Source: Nocardiopsis sp. FR4 (GTDB lineage Bacteria; Actinomycetota; Actinomycetes; Streptosporangiales; Streptosporangiaceae). Taken from it: DNA of 64,000 nt. The notes beneath the pieces are model-generated. The model searched no databases, was not told where the DNA came from, and was given only the letters and a program-made list of their open reading frames with translations. The translations under genes and the position numbers were made by a program. Below, in pieces: positions 53,178-61,095 of the stretch. The stretch covers positions 1 to 64,000 of the forward strand of contig NZ_VWVV01000005.1 in the NCBI RefSeq assembly GCF_009830945.1, written 5' to 3'. How positions within the stretch are numbered: position 1 is the stretch's first letter; every line of letters starts with the position of its first letter.

Positions 53178-54199
53178 CCGACCGCCCAGTTCCCGGACGG
53201 GCGCGATACGGCGAGGAACACCGACCACCAGCGCACCAGCAGCACCGCCCCGCCCGGCAGGGCGGCGACCAGGACGAGCAGGCCGTAGACCACCGAGACC
53301 GTCAGCCCGGCCTGTGCGCCCAGCCCCGCCGCCCCGAAGGCCAGGGCGGTGACCGCCTCGCGCGGCCCCCACCCGCCGACGCCGACCGGAACGCTCATCG
53401 CCAGCAGGGACAGCACCAGCAGCGGCACCAGCTGGAGCACGGGCGCGCCGACCCCGGCCGCGCGCGCGGCGACCAGGAACAGCGCCACGTGTCCGGTCAG
53501 CGCCGCCGCCGACAGCGCCAGCAGCAGGGGAGCGCGCGCCACCAGTCCGGCCCGCACCTCGGACCGGAACCCGGCCAGGGCCCGCCACCACCGGGGCCGC
53601 CGGGCCCGGCCCGCCCGCAGGGCGAGTGCGCAGCCCAGGCCGATCGCCGCGACCGCCCCGGCCGCGGTCCCGGCCGCGCGCAGACCGGGACCGAGCAGGG
53701 CGGCGGGCAGCGCGAACAGCAGCGCCGCCCCCGTGACGGCGAGCACCACCTGTCCGACCACCCGCTCCAGCACCACCGCGCGAACACCGCGCCCCGGGTC
53801 GCCGCAGGAGCGGCCGTGGTCGACCGCGCGGTGCGCGTCGCCCAGGACACCCGCCGGGAGCACCGCGTTGAGGAACAGCGCCAGGTAGTAGGCGGCGACC
53901 GCCCGCCCCCACGGCAACCGCAGCCCCACCCCGAGCGCCACCGCCCGCCAGCGGGCCGCCGACAGCACGGTGGTCACCGCGCCGATGCCCAGGGCGGCCA
54001 GCACGGCGGGGGCGTCGACCGCGGCCGCGGCCCCGGTGAGGGCCCCGGCCGGGGAGCACCACACGACCGACGCCAGGAGCGCGACCCCGGCCAGCGTGCG
54101 CGCCCACACCGACCAGGAGCGGTGCGGGCGCGTCCCGGGCGCGGCGTCCCCGGGAGCCCGCGTCCCGCCCCCGGCCAACCGCTCGCCGGCGGCGGTCAC
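53039..54199 (-). CDS. UPF0104/LPG-synthase-TM-like (flippase-like) membrane protein
   Basis: 386 residues from GTG 54199, overlapping the methyltransferase stop by 4 bp. Eight or so membrane segments, with the family motifs AVAAYYLALFLNAVLPAGVLGDAHRAV near the third helix and SVPVGVGGWGPREAVTALAF later. These proteins resemble the membrane half of MprF and are thought to flip or transfer lipid-linked molecules. The C-terminal about 46 residues are read antisense to the creatininase gene (139-bp overlap) and are probably not conserved. Last gene of the leftward cluster. Confidence 0.82.
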   Translation of the reverse strand: MTAAGERLAGGGTRAPGDAAPGTRPHRSWSVWARTLAGVALLASVVWCSPAGALTGAAAAVDAPAVLAALGIGAVTTVLSAARWRAVALGVGLRLPWGRAVAAYYLALFLNAVLPAGVLGDAHRAVDHGRSCGDPGRGVRAVVLERVVGQVVLAVTGAALLFALPAALLGPGLRAAGTAAGAVAAIGLGCALALRAGRARRPRWWRALAGFRSEVRAGLVARAPLLLALSAAALTGHVALFLVAARAAGVGAPVLQLVPLLVLSLLAMSVPVGVGGWGPREAVTALAFGAAGLGAQAGLTVSVVYGLLVLVAALPGGAVLLVRWWSVFLAVSRPSGNWAVGHPERGRWGSPRAARYPAKESTSAASRARPLAAVAREGRPTTPEEV

Positions 54200-55140
54200 C
54201 GCCGGGACCCTCCGTCCCGGGGGTCGTGTTCCGTCCCGGGGCGGGACGCCGCCCGCGGGCGCGCTCCCGCGGCCGCCGTGCCCGCTGGTCCGCGGGTTCC
54301 GGTGCGTTCCGGGGGCGGGGGGCCGGTGCCCTCCTCGGCGGGGCGCCCGTGCGCGTGGTCCGGTACGGTCCGGGGCAGCGCCAGCAGGTCCGTGTGGTGC
54401 ACCGTGATCCGCGCCCCCTCCCGCGCGCAGGCCCGCAGACGGCGCTCCAGGTAGTCCGCGCCGGGCAGAGACGGCTCCTGTTCCACGGCCGCGCCCACCC
54501 AGCCGCGCAGCCAGGTCCGCGCCAGCTCCGCGTCCTCCGGGCCCAGCAGCCACGGGCTCGGGTAGGTGCGCACCTCGTACCCCAGGTCCGCGAAGGCCGC
54601 GGCGGCCGCCCCGGCGGCGTCGGGGCCCAGACGCCCCTCCCGCCGCTGGTGGGCGTTGAAGGCCAAGGTGAAGGCGGCGTCGAGCGGGTCCGCGGGGAGG
54701 AACTCCACCCGGCCCGCCACCGACAGGGTCAGCAGCGCCGGACACCCCCGCGCGACCACCGCCCCCGCCAGCGTCTCCACCTCCGCCCGGGTGCACAGGT
54801 CCAGCAGCGCCGAGGCCGCCACCAGCGTGGCCCCGTCCAGGTCGGCGGCCCGCAGCGCGCCCAGGTCCACCCGCCGGGTGACCACCTCGGCGGCGGGCAC
54901 CCCCTCGCGGGCCAGGGCCAGCAGCGCCGGATCGCGGTCCAGCAGCACCCACCGCTGCGGCCGGGGCAGGCGCGGCGCCAGCCAGCGCCCCAGCGAACCC
55001 GTCCCGCACCCCAGGTCGGCCACCACCCGCCCGTGCCCGTACAGCAGGGCGGGCGGCCGTGCGGCCCGGGCCCGGGCGTCGGCGCCCTCCCGCAGCGCCA
55101 GCCACTCCGGCGCGAAGGCCGGAACCCCGGTGGTACTCAA
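54196..55140 (-). CDS. SAM-dependent methyltransferase of the GTP-derived metabolite cluster
   Basis: 314 residues from a TTG at 55140 that overlaps the glycosyltransferase stop (TTGA); no better start fits the conserved N-terminus TTGVPAFAPEWLALRE. Methyltransferase core: VVADLGCGTGSLGRWLAPRL, WVLLDRDPALLALA, and LVAASALLDLCT. The C-terminal about 55 residues are Pro/Arg/Gly-rich and low in information. It probably methylates the cluster product or an intermediate; acceptor unknown. Confidence 0.8.
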   Translation of the reverse strand: MSTTGVPAFAPEWLALREGADARARAARPPALLYGHGRVVADLGCGTGSLGRWLAPRLPRPQRWVLLDRDPALLALAREGVPAAEVVTRRVDLGALRAADLDGATLVAASALLDLCTRAEVETLAGAVVARGCPALLTLSVAGRVEFLPADPLDAAFTLAFNAHQRREGRLGPDAAGAAAAAFADLGYEVRTYPSPWLLGPEDAELARTWLRGWVGAAVEQEPSLPGADYLERRLRACAREGARITVHHTDLLALPRTVPDHAHGRPAEEGTGPPPPERTGTRGPAGTAAAGARPRAASRPGTEHDPRDGGSRR

Positions 55141-56210
55141 CGCGGCCCCTCCCGGTCCAGCAGCGCGGCCGTCTCCCGCGCCGCGCTCTCCCATCCTCGC
55201 AGGTCCTCCCGCCGCAGGCGGGCCGCCTCCCGCAGCCGCGCGCGCAGGCCCGGCTCGGTCAGCCAGCGGCGCAGCGCCCCGCCCAGCGCCTCGGCGTCCC
55301 CCGGCGCCACCAGCAGCCCGGGCCGCTCCCCCCGCCGGTCGCGGCCCAGCGCCTCGGGCACCCCGCCCACCGCGCCGGCCACCACGGGGACGCCGCGCGC
55401 CAGCGCCTCGGTCACCACCATCCCGTAGGTCTCCGCGCGCGAGGGCAGCACCAGCAGGTCGGCGCGGGCGTAGGCGGCGGCCAGCTCCGCGCCCTCCACC
55501 GGACCGGGGAAGGACACCCGCCCCTCCAACCGGTGGTCGCGGCACAGGGCGCGCAGGCGTTCGGCGTAGGCGGCCGAGTCACCGGCCCGGGCCGACAGGT
55601 CGCCCAGCGGTCCCACGCACGCGCACTCCCAGTCCAGTGCGCGCAGACCGCCCAGGGCGGACAGCAGCAGGTCGTGCCCCTTCCTCGGGATCACCGACGC
55701 CACGCACAGCAGCCGCGTGCCGTCCCCGCCGGGGGCCGGGGGCGCCGCGTCCACCCCCGGTTCGACCACCTCCACCCGCGCCAGCCCGTGGCGCCCGGCC
55801 ACCCGCCGCGCCGCCCACCGACTGGTGGCCACCACGGTCCCGGCCGCGTGCAGCACCCGGCGCTCCCGGGCGTCGAGGTCGCGCTCCTCCCCGGGGGTCA
55901 GGCCGCCGCCCTCGGCCAGCGGCAGGTGGACGACCACGACCAGCCGCAACCGGTCCGCGTGCGGCAGCACCGCCTCTGGCACCCCGCAGGCCACGAGGCC
56001 GTCCAGGACGGCCGTCGCGCCGTCGGGCAGGCGGGAGAGCACCCGCGCGAGCCCGGCCCGGGCCCCGGCGTCCGGGCGGGGCCACGCACCCGGAACGACC
56101 GTCCGGCGTACCGGCACGCCCAGGTCGGCGAGCGCCTCGGCCAGGCGCCGGTCGTAGGTGTTGCCTCCGCTGGGCACCGAGTCCGGCGGGACGACGAGGA
56201 CCACGGGCAC
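55137..56210 (-). CDS. GT4-family glycosyltransferase
   Basis: 357 residues from GTG 56210 with AAGGAG upstream. GT-B fold, GT4 type: N-terminal VVPPDSVPSGGNTYDRRLAEALADLG, LLCVASVIPRKGHDLLLSAL at the start of the second Rossmann domain, and the donor-binding SRAETYGMVVTEALARGVPVVAGAVGGVPEAL with the EX7E pattern. It transfers a sugar from a nucleotide donor. Within this cluster, the acceptor may be the pterin/pyrimidine-like product or a lipid carrier. Confidence 0.87.
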   Translation of the reverse strand: MPVVLVVPPDSVPSGGNTYDRRLAEALADLGVPVRRTVVPGAWPRPDAGARAGLARVLSRLPDGATAVLDGLVACGVPEAVLPHADRLRLVVVVHLPLAEGGGLTPGEERDLDARERRVLHAAGTVVATSRWAARRVAGRHGLARVEVVEPGVDAAPPAPGGDGTRLLCVASVIPRKGHDLLLSALGGLRALDWECACVGPLGDLSARAGDSAAYAERLRALCRDHRLEGRVSFPGPVEGAELAAAYARADLLVLPSRAETYGMVVTEALARGVPVVAGAVGGVPEALGRDRRGERPGLLVAPGDAEALGGALRRWLTEPGLRARLREAARLRREDLRGWESAARETAALLDREGPR

Positions 56211-56253
56211 GCGGGTTCTCCTTCCTGGCGTCGCGCCGACGCGGTGTCCGCTG

Positions 56254-56637
56254 TCACAGTTCGCGCTCGTGGCTGGCCCAGGCCACGTGGGACTCGTGCA
56301 GGGTCACGGTGATCCCGTCCAGGCCGCGCGCGCGGGCGTCGAGCCGCTCCACCAGGCGGTCGGCGACCACCCCGGCCAGGAACTCGGTGCTGGTGTTGAC
56401 CCCCGCGAACTCCGGCAGCTCGTCCAGGTTGCGGTAGTCCAGTTCGGCGAGCACGGCCTTGAGCTCACGCGCGGCCAGACCGATGTCCACCACGATGTCG
56501 TCCCCGTCCAGGGCACGGCGGCGGAAGGTGGCGTCCACGGTGAACGTGGCCCCGTGCAGCCGCTGGGCGGGGCCGAACACCTCGCCCCGGAAGCTGTGGG
56601 CGACCATCATGTGGTCCCGGACGGTGACGCTGTACAC
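56254..56637 (-). CDS. 6-pyruvoyltetrahydropterin synthase/QueD-fold protein (SCO6650-like), atypical active site
   Basis: 127 residues from GTG 56637 (AGAGGAG upstream). The T-fold backbone is recognisable: [71 protein letters not shown] and ITVTLHES. Compared with QueD/PTPS, the catalytic Cys position is Ala24, the second His of the zinc HGH is Ala30, the His of LDH is Tyr, and the protein has no Cys. It cannot use the standard PTPS mechanism. S. coelicolor SCO6650 is a structurally studied relative of this type. It likely acts on a GTP-derived pyrimidine or pterin. Confidence 0.85.
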   Translation of the reverse strand: MYSVTVRDHMMVAHSFRGEVFGPAQRLHGATFTVDATFRRRALDGDDIVVDIGLAARELKAVLAELDYRNLDELPEFAGVNTSTEFLAGVVADRLVERLDARARGLDGITVTLHESHVAWASHEREL

Positions 56638-56689
56638 GGATCGTGCTCCTCTGTGGTCGACTGTCATGGCTGTCCCGCGCACCCGGCGC

Positions 56690-57670
56690 TCACGGCGGCG
56701 GGTAGGCGATCCGGTGGCACAGGGCGGGCAGGGTGCCCTCCGCCAGGCGCGGCAGCACCGACGGCATCTCCTCGAAGGGGCTCTCGCCGCTGACCAGCGC
56801 GTCGAAGGCGGGGTCGGCGAGCAGCCGCAGCGCCAGGCCGAGCCGCTCGGCGAGGGTGCGCCCCGCCCGCCGGGCGGGCGCGATCGCGCCGACCTGGCTG
56901 GAGCGCACGGTCAGCCGGCGCGAGTGGAAGTACTCGCCCAGCGGTACGCCGACCCGCCGGTCGCCGTACCAGCTCAGCTCCACCACCTCGCCCTCGGCCG
57001 CCACCAGCTCCAGCGACCGCTCCAGACCGGCCTCGGTGGCGCTGGTGTGGAAGACGCGGTCGCGACCGGCCTCGGCCTCCCCCGGGAGGGCGAAGCCCAC
57101 CCCGAGCCGCTCGGCGACCCGCGCCCGCCCCGGGTCCACGTCCACCAGCTGCACCCGCGTGCCCGGGACCCCGGCGGCCAGCCGCGCCACGCAGCAGCCC
57201 ACCATCCCCGCGCCGACCACCGTCAGGCGGTCGCCGAGCAGCGGCGGGGCGTCCCACAGCGCGTTCACCGCCGTCTCCACCGTCCCCGCCAGCACCGCGC
57301 GCCGCGCCGGAACCTCCTCGGGCACGCACCGCACCGCCTCCGCCGGGACCACGAACCGCGTCTGGTGCGGGTACAGCGTGAACACCGTGCGCCCCACCAG
57401 TTCCGCTGATCCCTGCTCCACCACACCGACGTTGAGGTAGCCGTACTTGACCGCGCCGTCGAAGTCCCCCTCCTGGAAGGGCGCCCGCATCAGGCCGTGC
57501 TGGCTCGGCGGCACCCCGCCCCGGAAGACCAGGGCCTCGGTGGCCCGGCTCACCCCCGAGTACAGCGTGCGCACCAGCACCTGCCCCGGTCCGGGCTCGG
57601 GCAGCGCCTCCTCGCGAATCTCCCCGTGCCCCGGACGGCTCACCCAGAACGCCCGTGCCGTAGCGGCCAT
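56690..57670 (-). CDS. MDR-family dehydrogenase lacking the usual catalytic-zinc Cys
   Basis: 326 residues from ATG 57670 behind GAGGAGGAG. Medium-chain dehydrogenase/reductase: the N-terminal barrel has [15 protein letters not shown] in place of the GVCHTD zinc site, and no structural-zinc Cys cluster is present. The Rossmann part has [19 protein letters not shown] and [16 protein letters not shown]. Resembles BchC- and SCO665x-type dehydrogenases annotated as zinc-binding. It likely oxidises or reduces a polyol or sugar-like side chain in the pathway. Confidence 0.82.
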   Translation of the reverse strand: MAATARAFWVSRPGHGEIREEALPEPGPGQVLVRTLYSGVSRATEALVFRGGVPPSQHGLMRAPFQEGDFDGAVKYGYLNVGVVEQGSAELVGRTVFTLYPHQTRFVVPAEAVRCVPEEVPARRAVLAGTVETAVNALWDAPPLLGDRLTVVGAGMVGCCVARLAAGVPGTRVQLVDVDPGRARVAERLGVGFALPGEAEAGRDRVFHTSATEAGLERSLELVAAEGEVVELSWYGDRRVGVPLGEYFHSRRLTVRSSQVGAIAPARRAGRTLAERLGLALRLLADPAFDALVSGESPFEEMPSVLPRLAEGTLPALCHRIAYPPP

Positions 57671-57685
57671 GCTCCTCCTCGTCGC

Positions 57686-58417
57686 TCACCCTCGCGGATA
57701 CGGCCCTACCCACGGCTCCTCCGGTGCACCGGTCCCCGCCCGGCGGCGCCACAGGCCGAGGACGTCACGGCCGAAGGACCAGACCAGCGCGGCCAGGGCG
57801 CCGACCGCCACGGCCGCCGCCACCTCGTGGGGGAGCACCCGCGCCGCGACCGCAACCAGGGCCGCGCCCTGGACGGCGGCCACCGCCTTGCGCGCCCGGC
57901 TCGGCGGCAGCGGGGCCCGCAGCCAGGGGAGCACCAGCCCTGCGAGCCAGAACGCGTACCGCATTCCACCCACGGCCACCACCCAGGGGCCCAGCAGCAG
58001 CGCCGCGTGCACGCTCAGCACCAGGATCAGGAACGCGTCGGCCTCCATGTCGAAGCGGGCCCCGAAGGCGGACTGCGTACCCGTGGCCCGGGCCACCGCC
58101 CCGTCCGCCAGGTCCAGCACCAGTGCCGCCGAGGCCAGAGCCACCACCGGCCACACGGGCCCGTCCACGGCCACCAGCGCGACCACCGCGCCGACGAGCA
58201 CGCACCGGGTCAGCGTCACCAGCCCGGCGGGGCCCAGCGCCCGCCACCCCGACCGGTGCGCCGCCCGCGCCAGCACCGCGGTCCCCAGCACCAGGTAGGC
58301 GATCCCGGCCGCCCAACCCGCCGGGTCCAGGCCCACCGTCAGCGCGAGCGCCCCCAGCAGTGCCGCCTGCGCGCACGCCGCCGCGGCCAGGATCCACCGG
58401 TCATCCGCGACGGTCAC
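57686..58417 (-). CDS. CDP-alcohol phosphatidyltransferase-like membrane enzyme
   Basis: 243 residues from GTG 58417, overlapping the cyclohydrolase 3' end by 17 bp. Six or so membrane helices with the family catalytic signature D-x2-DG-x2-AR-x8-G-x3-D-x3-D, seen as DLADGAVARATG followed by GARFDMEADAF. Such enzymes transfer a phospho-alcohol group from CDP to an acceptor alcohol, often to make a membrane phospholipid. In this cluster it may couple a pathway alcohol to a CDP-activated group. Confidence 0.87.
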   Translation of the reverse strand: MTVADDRWILAAAACAQAALLGALALTVGLDPAGWAAGIAYLVLGTAVLARAAHRSGWRALGPAGLVTLTRCVLVGAVVALVAVDGPVWPVVALASAALVLDLADGAVARATGTQSAFGARFDMEADAFLILVLSVHAALLLGPWVVAVGGMRYAFWLAGLVLPWLRAPLPPSRARKAVAAVQGAALVAVAARVLPHEVAAAVAVGALAALVWSFGRDVLGLWRRRAGTGAPEEPWVGPYPRG

Positions 58418-59043
58418 GGGCCCACCCGTCCAGGTGCGGCAGGTCGTGGCCCAGGCGGTCGCGTTTGGCGGTCAGGTAGGCGGCGTTCTCGGCGCGGGCG
58501 GGCATGAGCAGCGGCACGCGTCCGGCGACCTCGATCCCGTGCTCCTCCAACGCACGCGCCTTGTCGGGGTTGTTGGGCATCAGCCGGACGGAGCGCACCC
58601 CCAGGCGCAGCAGCGCCCGCGCGGCGGGGCCGTAGTCGCGCACGTCCACCGGCAGGCCCAGCTCGGTGGCCGAGTCCACGGTGTCCAGGCCGAGCCGGTC
58701 CTGCAAAAGCCAGCGTGCGCACCTTGGCCATCAGTCCGATGCCCCGACCCTCGTGCCCGCGTAAGCAGACCAGCACGCCCCGGCCCTCGCGCGCGATCGC
58801 GTCCAGGGCGGCCTCCAGCTGGTCGCCGCACTCACAGCGCAGCGCGCCGAACACGTCTCCGGTCAGGCACTCCGAGTGGGTGCGTACCAGTACCTCCTCG
58901 GCTCCCCCGACCTCGCCCAGGGTGAGCGCCACGTGTTCCTGCGCGTCCACCGGGTCCCGGAAGGCCACGAGGCGGAACGTCCCCCGCCGCGTGGCCAGCT
59001 CCGACTCCGCGACGGCGGCCGGCTCCATGCTCTGTTCGCTCAT
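58401..59043 (-). pseudogene. GTP cyclohydrolase II homologue (SCO6655-like), single frameshift
   Basis: About 213 residues when corrected. From ATG 59043 the frame encodes zinc ligands Cys59, Cys70 and Cys72 (RTHSECLTGDVFGALRCECG) and GHEGRGIGLMAKVRTLA. At the A-run 58705-58708 (T-run on the coding strand) one extra base shifts it; removing it continues LQDRLGLDTVDSATELGLPV and RLMPNNPDKARALEEHGIEV to a stop at 58401. The position of E. coli RibA Tyr105 is Leu111. In S. coelicolor SCO6655 this position is Met and the enzyme stops at the formylated product FAPy, so this protein is predicted to do the same. Frameshift may be a sequencing error. Confidence 0.8.
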
Positions 59044-59080
59044 ACGTCCTCTCGCTTCGCCCCGTGGCCGGGACCATAGA

Positions 59081-59137
59081 CGCCCGGTGCCCCGCCCTTC
59101 GGGGATCGAAACCGTGACGAAGGGTGAGCACCGGGCG
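59081..59137 (-). terminator. Two-tier hairpin separating the ABC operon from the cyclohydrolase gene
   Basis: Outer arms CGCCCGGTGC (59081-59090) and GCACCGGGCG (59128-59137); inner arms CCCTTCG (59095-59101) and CGAAGGG (59118-59124). It lies 34 bp past the permease stop at 59171, so it probably ends the importer operon before the next gene in the same direction. Confidence 0.7.
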
Positions 59138-59170
59138 GGAGGGGAAGCGGAGGTGCGGTCGGGTGAGCGG

Positions 59171-60082
59171 CTACTTGCCGCCCATCCCCATCATTCCGCG
59201 CACCAGCGAGCGGCGGGCGAACAGGTACACCAGGAACAGCGGCACGGTGGAGAGCACGACCGCGGCCAGCAGACCGGGCACGTTCACCCGGTACTCGCCC
59301 TGGAACTCGAACAGGCCCATGGTGATCAGCCGTTTGTCGGGCGACTGGGTCAGGATCAGCGGGAACAGGAAACCGTTCCAGGCCTGCAGCGCCGCGTACA
59401 CGGCGATGGTGCTCAGTCCGGAGCGCGACATGGGCACCACCAGTTGCAGGAAGGTGCGCACCGAACCCGCGCCGTCCAGGGCCATGGCCTCGTACAGCTC
59501 CTCGGAGATGTCGCGCATCGACCCCACCAGGATCAGCACGCACACCGGCAGCGCGAAGGCGGCCGTGGGCAGCACGATCGCGGTCAGCGTGTCGTACAGC
59601 CCCAGCTCCACGATGATCAGGTACACCGGCACGATTACCGCCTGGGACGGGATCGCCAGCCCCAGCAGGAACATCCGGAACACACCCGTGGTCCAGCGGG
59701 TCCGCGAGCGCACGATGGCGAACCCCGTCATGGCGGCCAGCGTCACCACGATCGCTACCACGGCCGCGGTGACGACCGCGGTGTTGAGCACGAACCCCAG
59801 CAGCCCGTTCTCCACCGCCAGCCAGTAGTTGTACAGGGTGGGGTCGGTCGGCGGGGTGAGCGGGCCCGAGGCGGTGTAGTCCTCGGCGGGCTGGACGGTG
59901 GCCACCAGCAGCGCGTACAGCGGAAGGGCCACGATCGCCAGCCACAGCAGCGCGCCCAGTCCGCCCAGGACGTTGGGCCTGCGGCGCCCCGGCCGCACGT
60001 TCAGCAGCCGGACGCGGGACGCGCCCGCGGTCCGCCGCCGGGCGGGCGGTGCGGGGGCTTTCTCGGGGAGACGGACGGTCAC
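59171..60082 (-). CDS. Carbohydrate ABC transporter permease (MalG type)
   Basis: 303 residues from GTG 60082, overlapping the other permease stop by 4 bp. Six membrane segments after a basic N-terminus. The binding-protein-dependent transport signature EAMALDGAGSVRTFLQLVVPMSRSGL (EAA loop) contacts the ATPase. It is the second permease of a CUT1-type sugar importer. No ATPase gene is present; such operons commonly share the MsiK ATPase in actinomycetes. Confidence 0.9.
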   Translation of the reverse strand: MTVRLPEKAPAPPARRRTAGASRVRLLNVRPGRRRPNVLGGLGALLWLAIVALPLYALLVATVQPAEDYTASGPLTPPTDPTLYNYWLAVENGLLGFVLNTAVVTAAVVAIVVTLAAMTGFAIVRSRTRWTTGVFRMFLLGLAIPSQAVIVPVYLIIVELGLYDTLTAIVLPTAAFALPVCVLILVGSMRDISEELYEAMALDGAGSVRTFLQLVVPMSRSGLSTIAVYAALQAWNGFLFPLILTQSPDKRLITMGLFEFQGEYRVNVPGLLAAVVLSTVPLFLVYLFARRSLVRGMMGMGGK

Positions 60083-61095
60083 AGGCCCTCCCGGGTGCTG
60101 CGCATGGAGCCGAAACCGGTGAAGCGCACCATGAGCAGGGCGATCAGCGTCGCCACCACGACCAGGGTGAACGCGACGGCGCTGGCGTAGCCCAGCTCCC
60201 AGCTGCGGAAACCGGCCCGGTACATCAGGAACGGGACGATCGTGGTGTCGGTGCCGGGACCGCCGCCGGTCAGGATCAGCACCGTCTCGAAGTAGGTCAG
60301 CGCGCCCACCACCATCAGCACCGAGGAGGTGGTGATGGTGTGCCGCAGCTGCGGCAGGGTGATGTGCCAGAAGGAGCGCAGCCGACCCGCGCCGTCGATC
60401 TCGGCGGCCTGGTAGAGCGAGGCCGGGATCTGCCGCGCGCCGCCCTGGTAGAGCAGCATGTGCAGCGGGATGAACTGCCAGGCGCTGACGAAGACGATCA
60501 CCAGGAACGCGCTGGTCGACCCGCCCAGCAGGTTCACCGACCGCAGACCCAGGACGGGGCCCAGCCAGGCCAGCGGTCCGAAGTTGGGGTCCAGCAGGGC
60601 CCGCCAGATGATCGCCACGGCGGCCGAGGACAGCAGCAGCGGCAGGAAGAAGATCGCCGACAGCACCGCCCGGCTGCGCTGCGGTCCGGCCGCCCACACG
60701 CCCAGCAGCAGGCTGATGGGCGTCTGCACGGCCCAGGTCAGGACGGTCAGCAGCAGGCTCAGCCAGATGGCCTGGCGCATGAGCGGGTCTCCCGCCAGCC
60801 GCGTCCAGTTCTCCAGGCCGATGAACTCCGGTGTGCCCAGCCCGCCCCAGGAGGTCAGGGACAGGTAGGCCACCAGAACCATCGGCAGCGCGGCGAAGAT
60901 ACCGAAGTACAGCAGCCCGGGGACCGCCCACACCGCGCCGGGCCGCCCGGTGCGGGGGCCGGCGGCCCGCGCGGAGGAGCCTCCGCGCGAGCCGCCGGGG
61001 GTTCCGGTCGCGGAACCGCGGGTGGCGGCGCCCACGGCCGAGGGGCCGATGGGCGCGGTGCCCGCGGTGACCGGGTTGCCGGTGCCGCCGGTCAC
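60079..61095 (-). CDS. Carbohydrate ABC transporter permease (MalF type)
   Basis: 338 residues from GTG 61095, overlapping the binding-protein stop by 4 bp. The first about 50 residues are Gly/Ser/Thr/Ala-rich and hydrophilic; six membrane helices follow. EAA loop QAAEIDGAGRLRSFWHITLPQLRHTI is clear. It pairs with the MalG-type permease to form the channel of a CUT1 oligosaccharide importer. Confidence 0.9.
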   Translation of the reverse strand: MTGGTGNPVTAGTAPIGPSAVGAATRGSATGTPGGSRGGSSARAAGPRTGRPGAVWAVPGLLYFGIFAALPMVLVAYLSLTSWGGLGTPEFIGLENWTRLAGDPLMRQAIWLSLLLTVLTWAVQTPISLLLGVWAAGPQRSRAVLSAIFFLPLLLSSAAVAIIWRALLDPNFGPLAWLGPVLGLRSVNLLGGSTSAFLVIVFVSAWQFIPLHMLLYQGGARQIPASLYQAAEIDGAGRLRSFWHITLPQLRHTITTSSVLMVVGALTYFETVLILTGGGPGTDTTIVPFLMYRAGFRSWELGYASAVAFTLVVVATLIALLMVRFTGFGSMRSTREGL

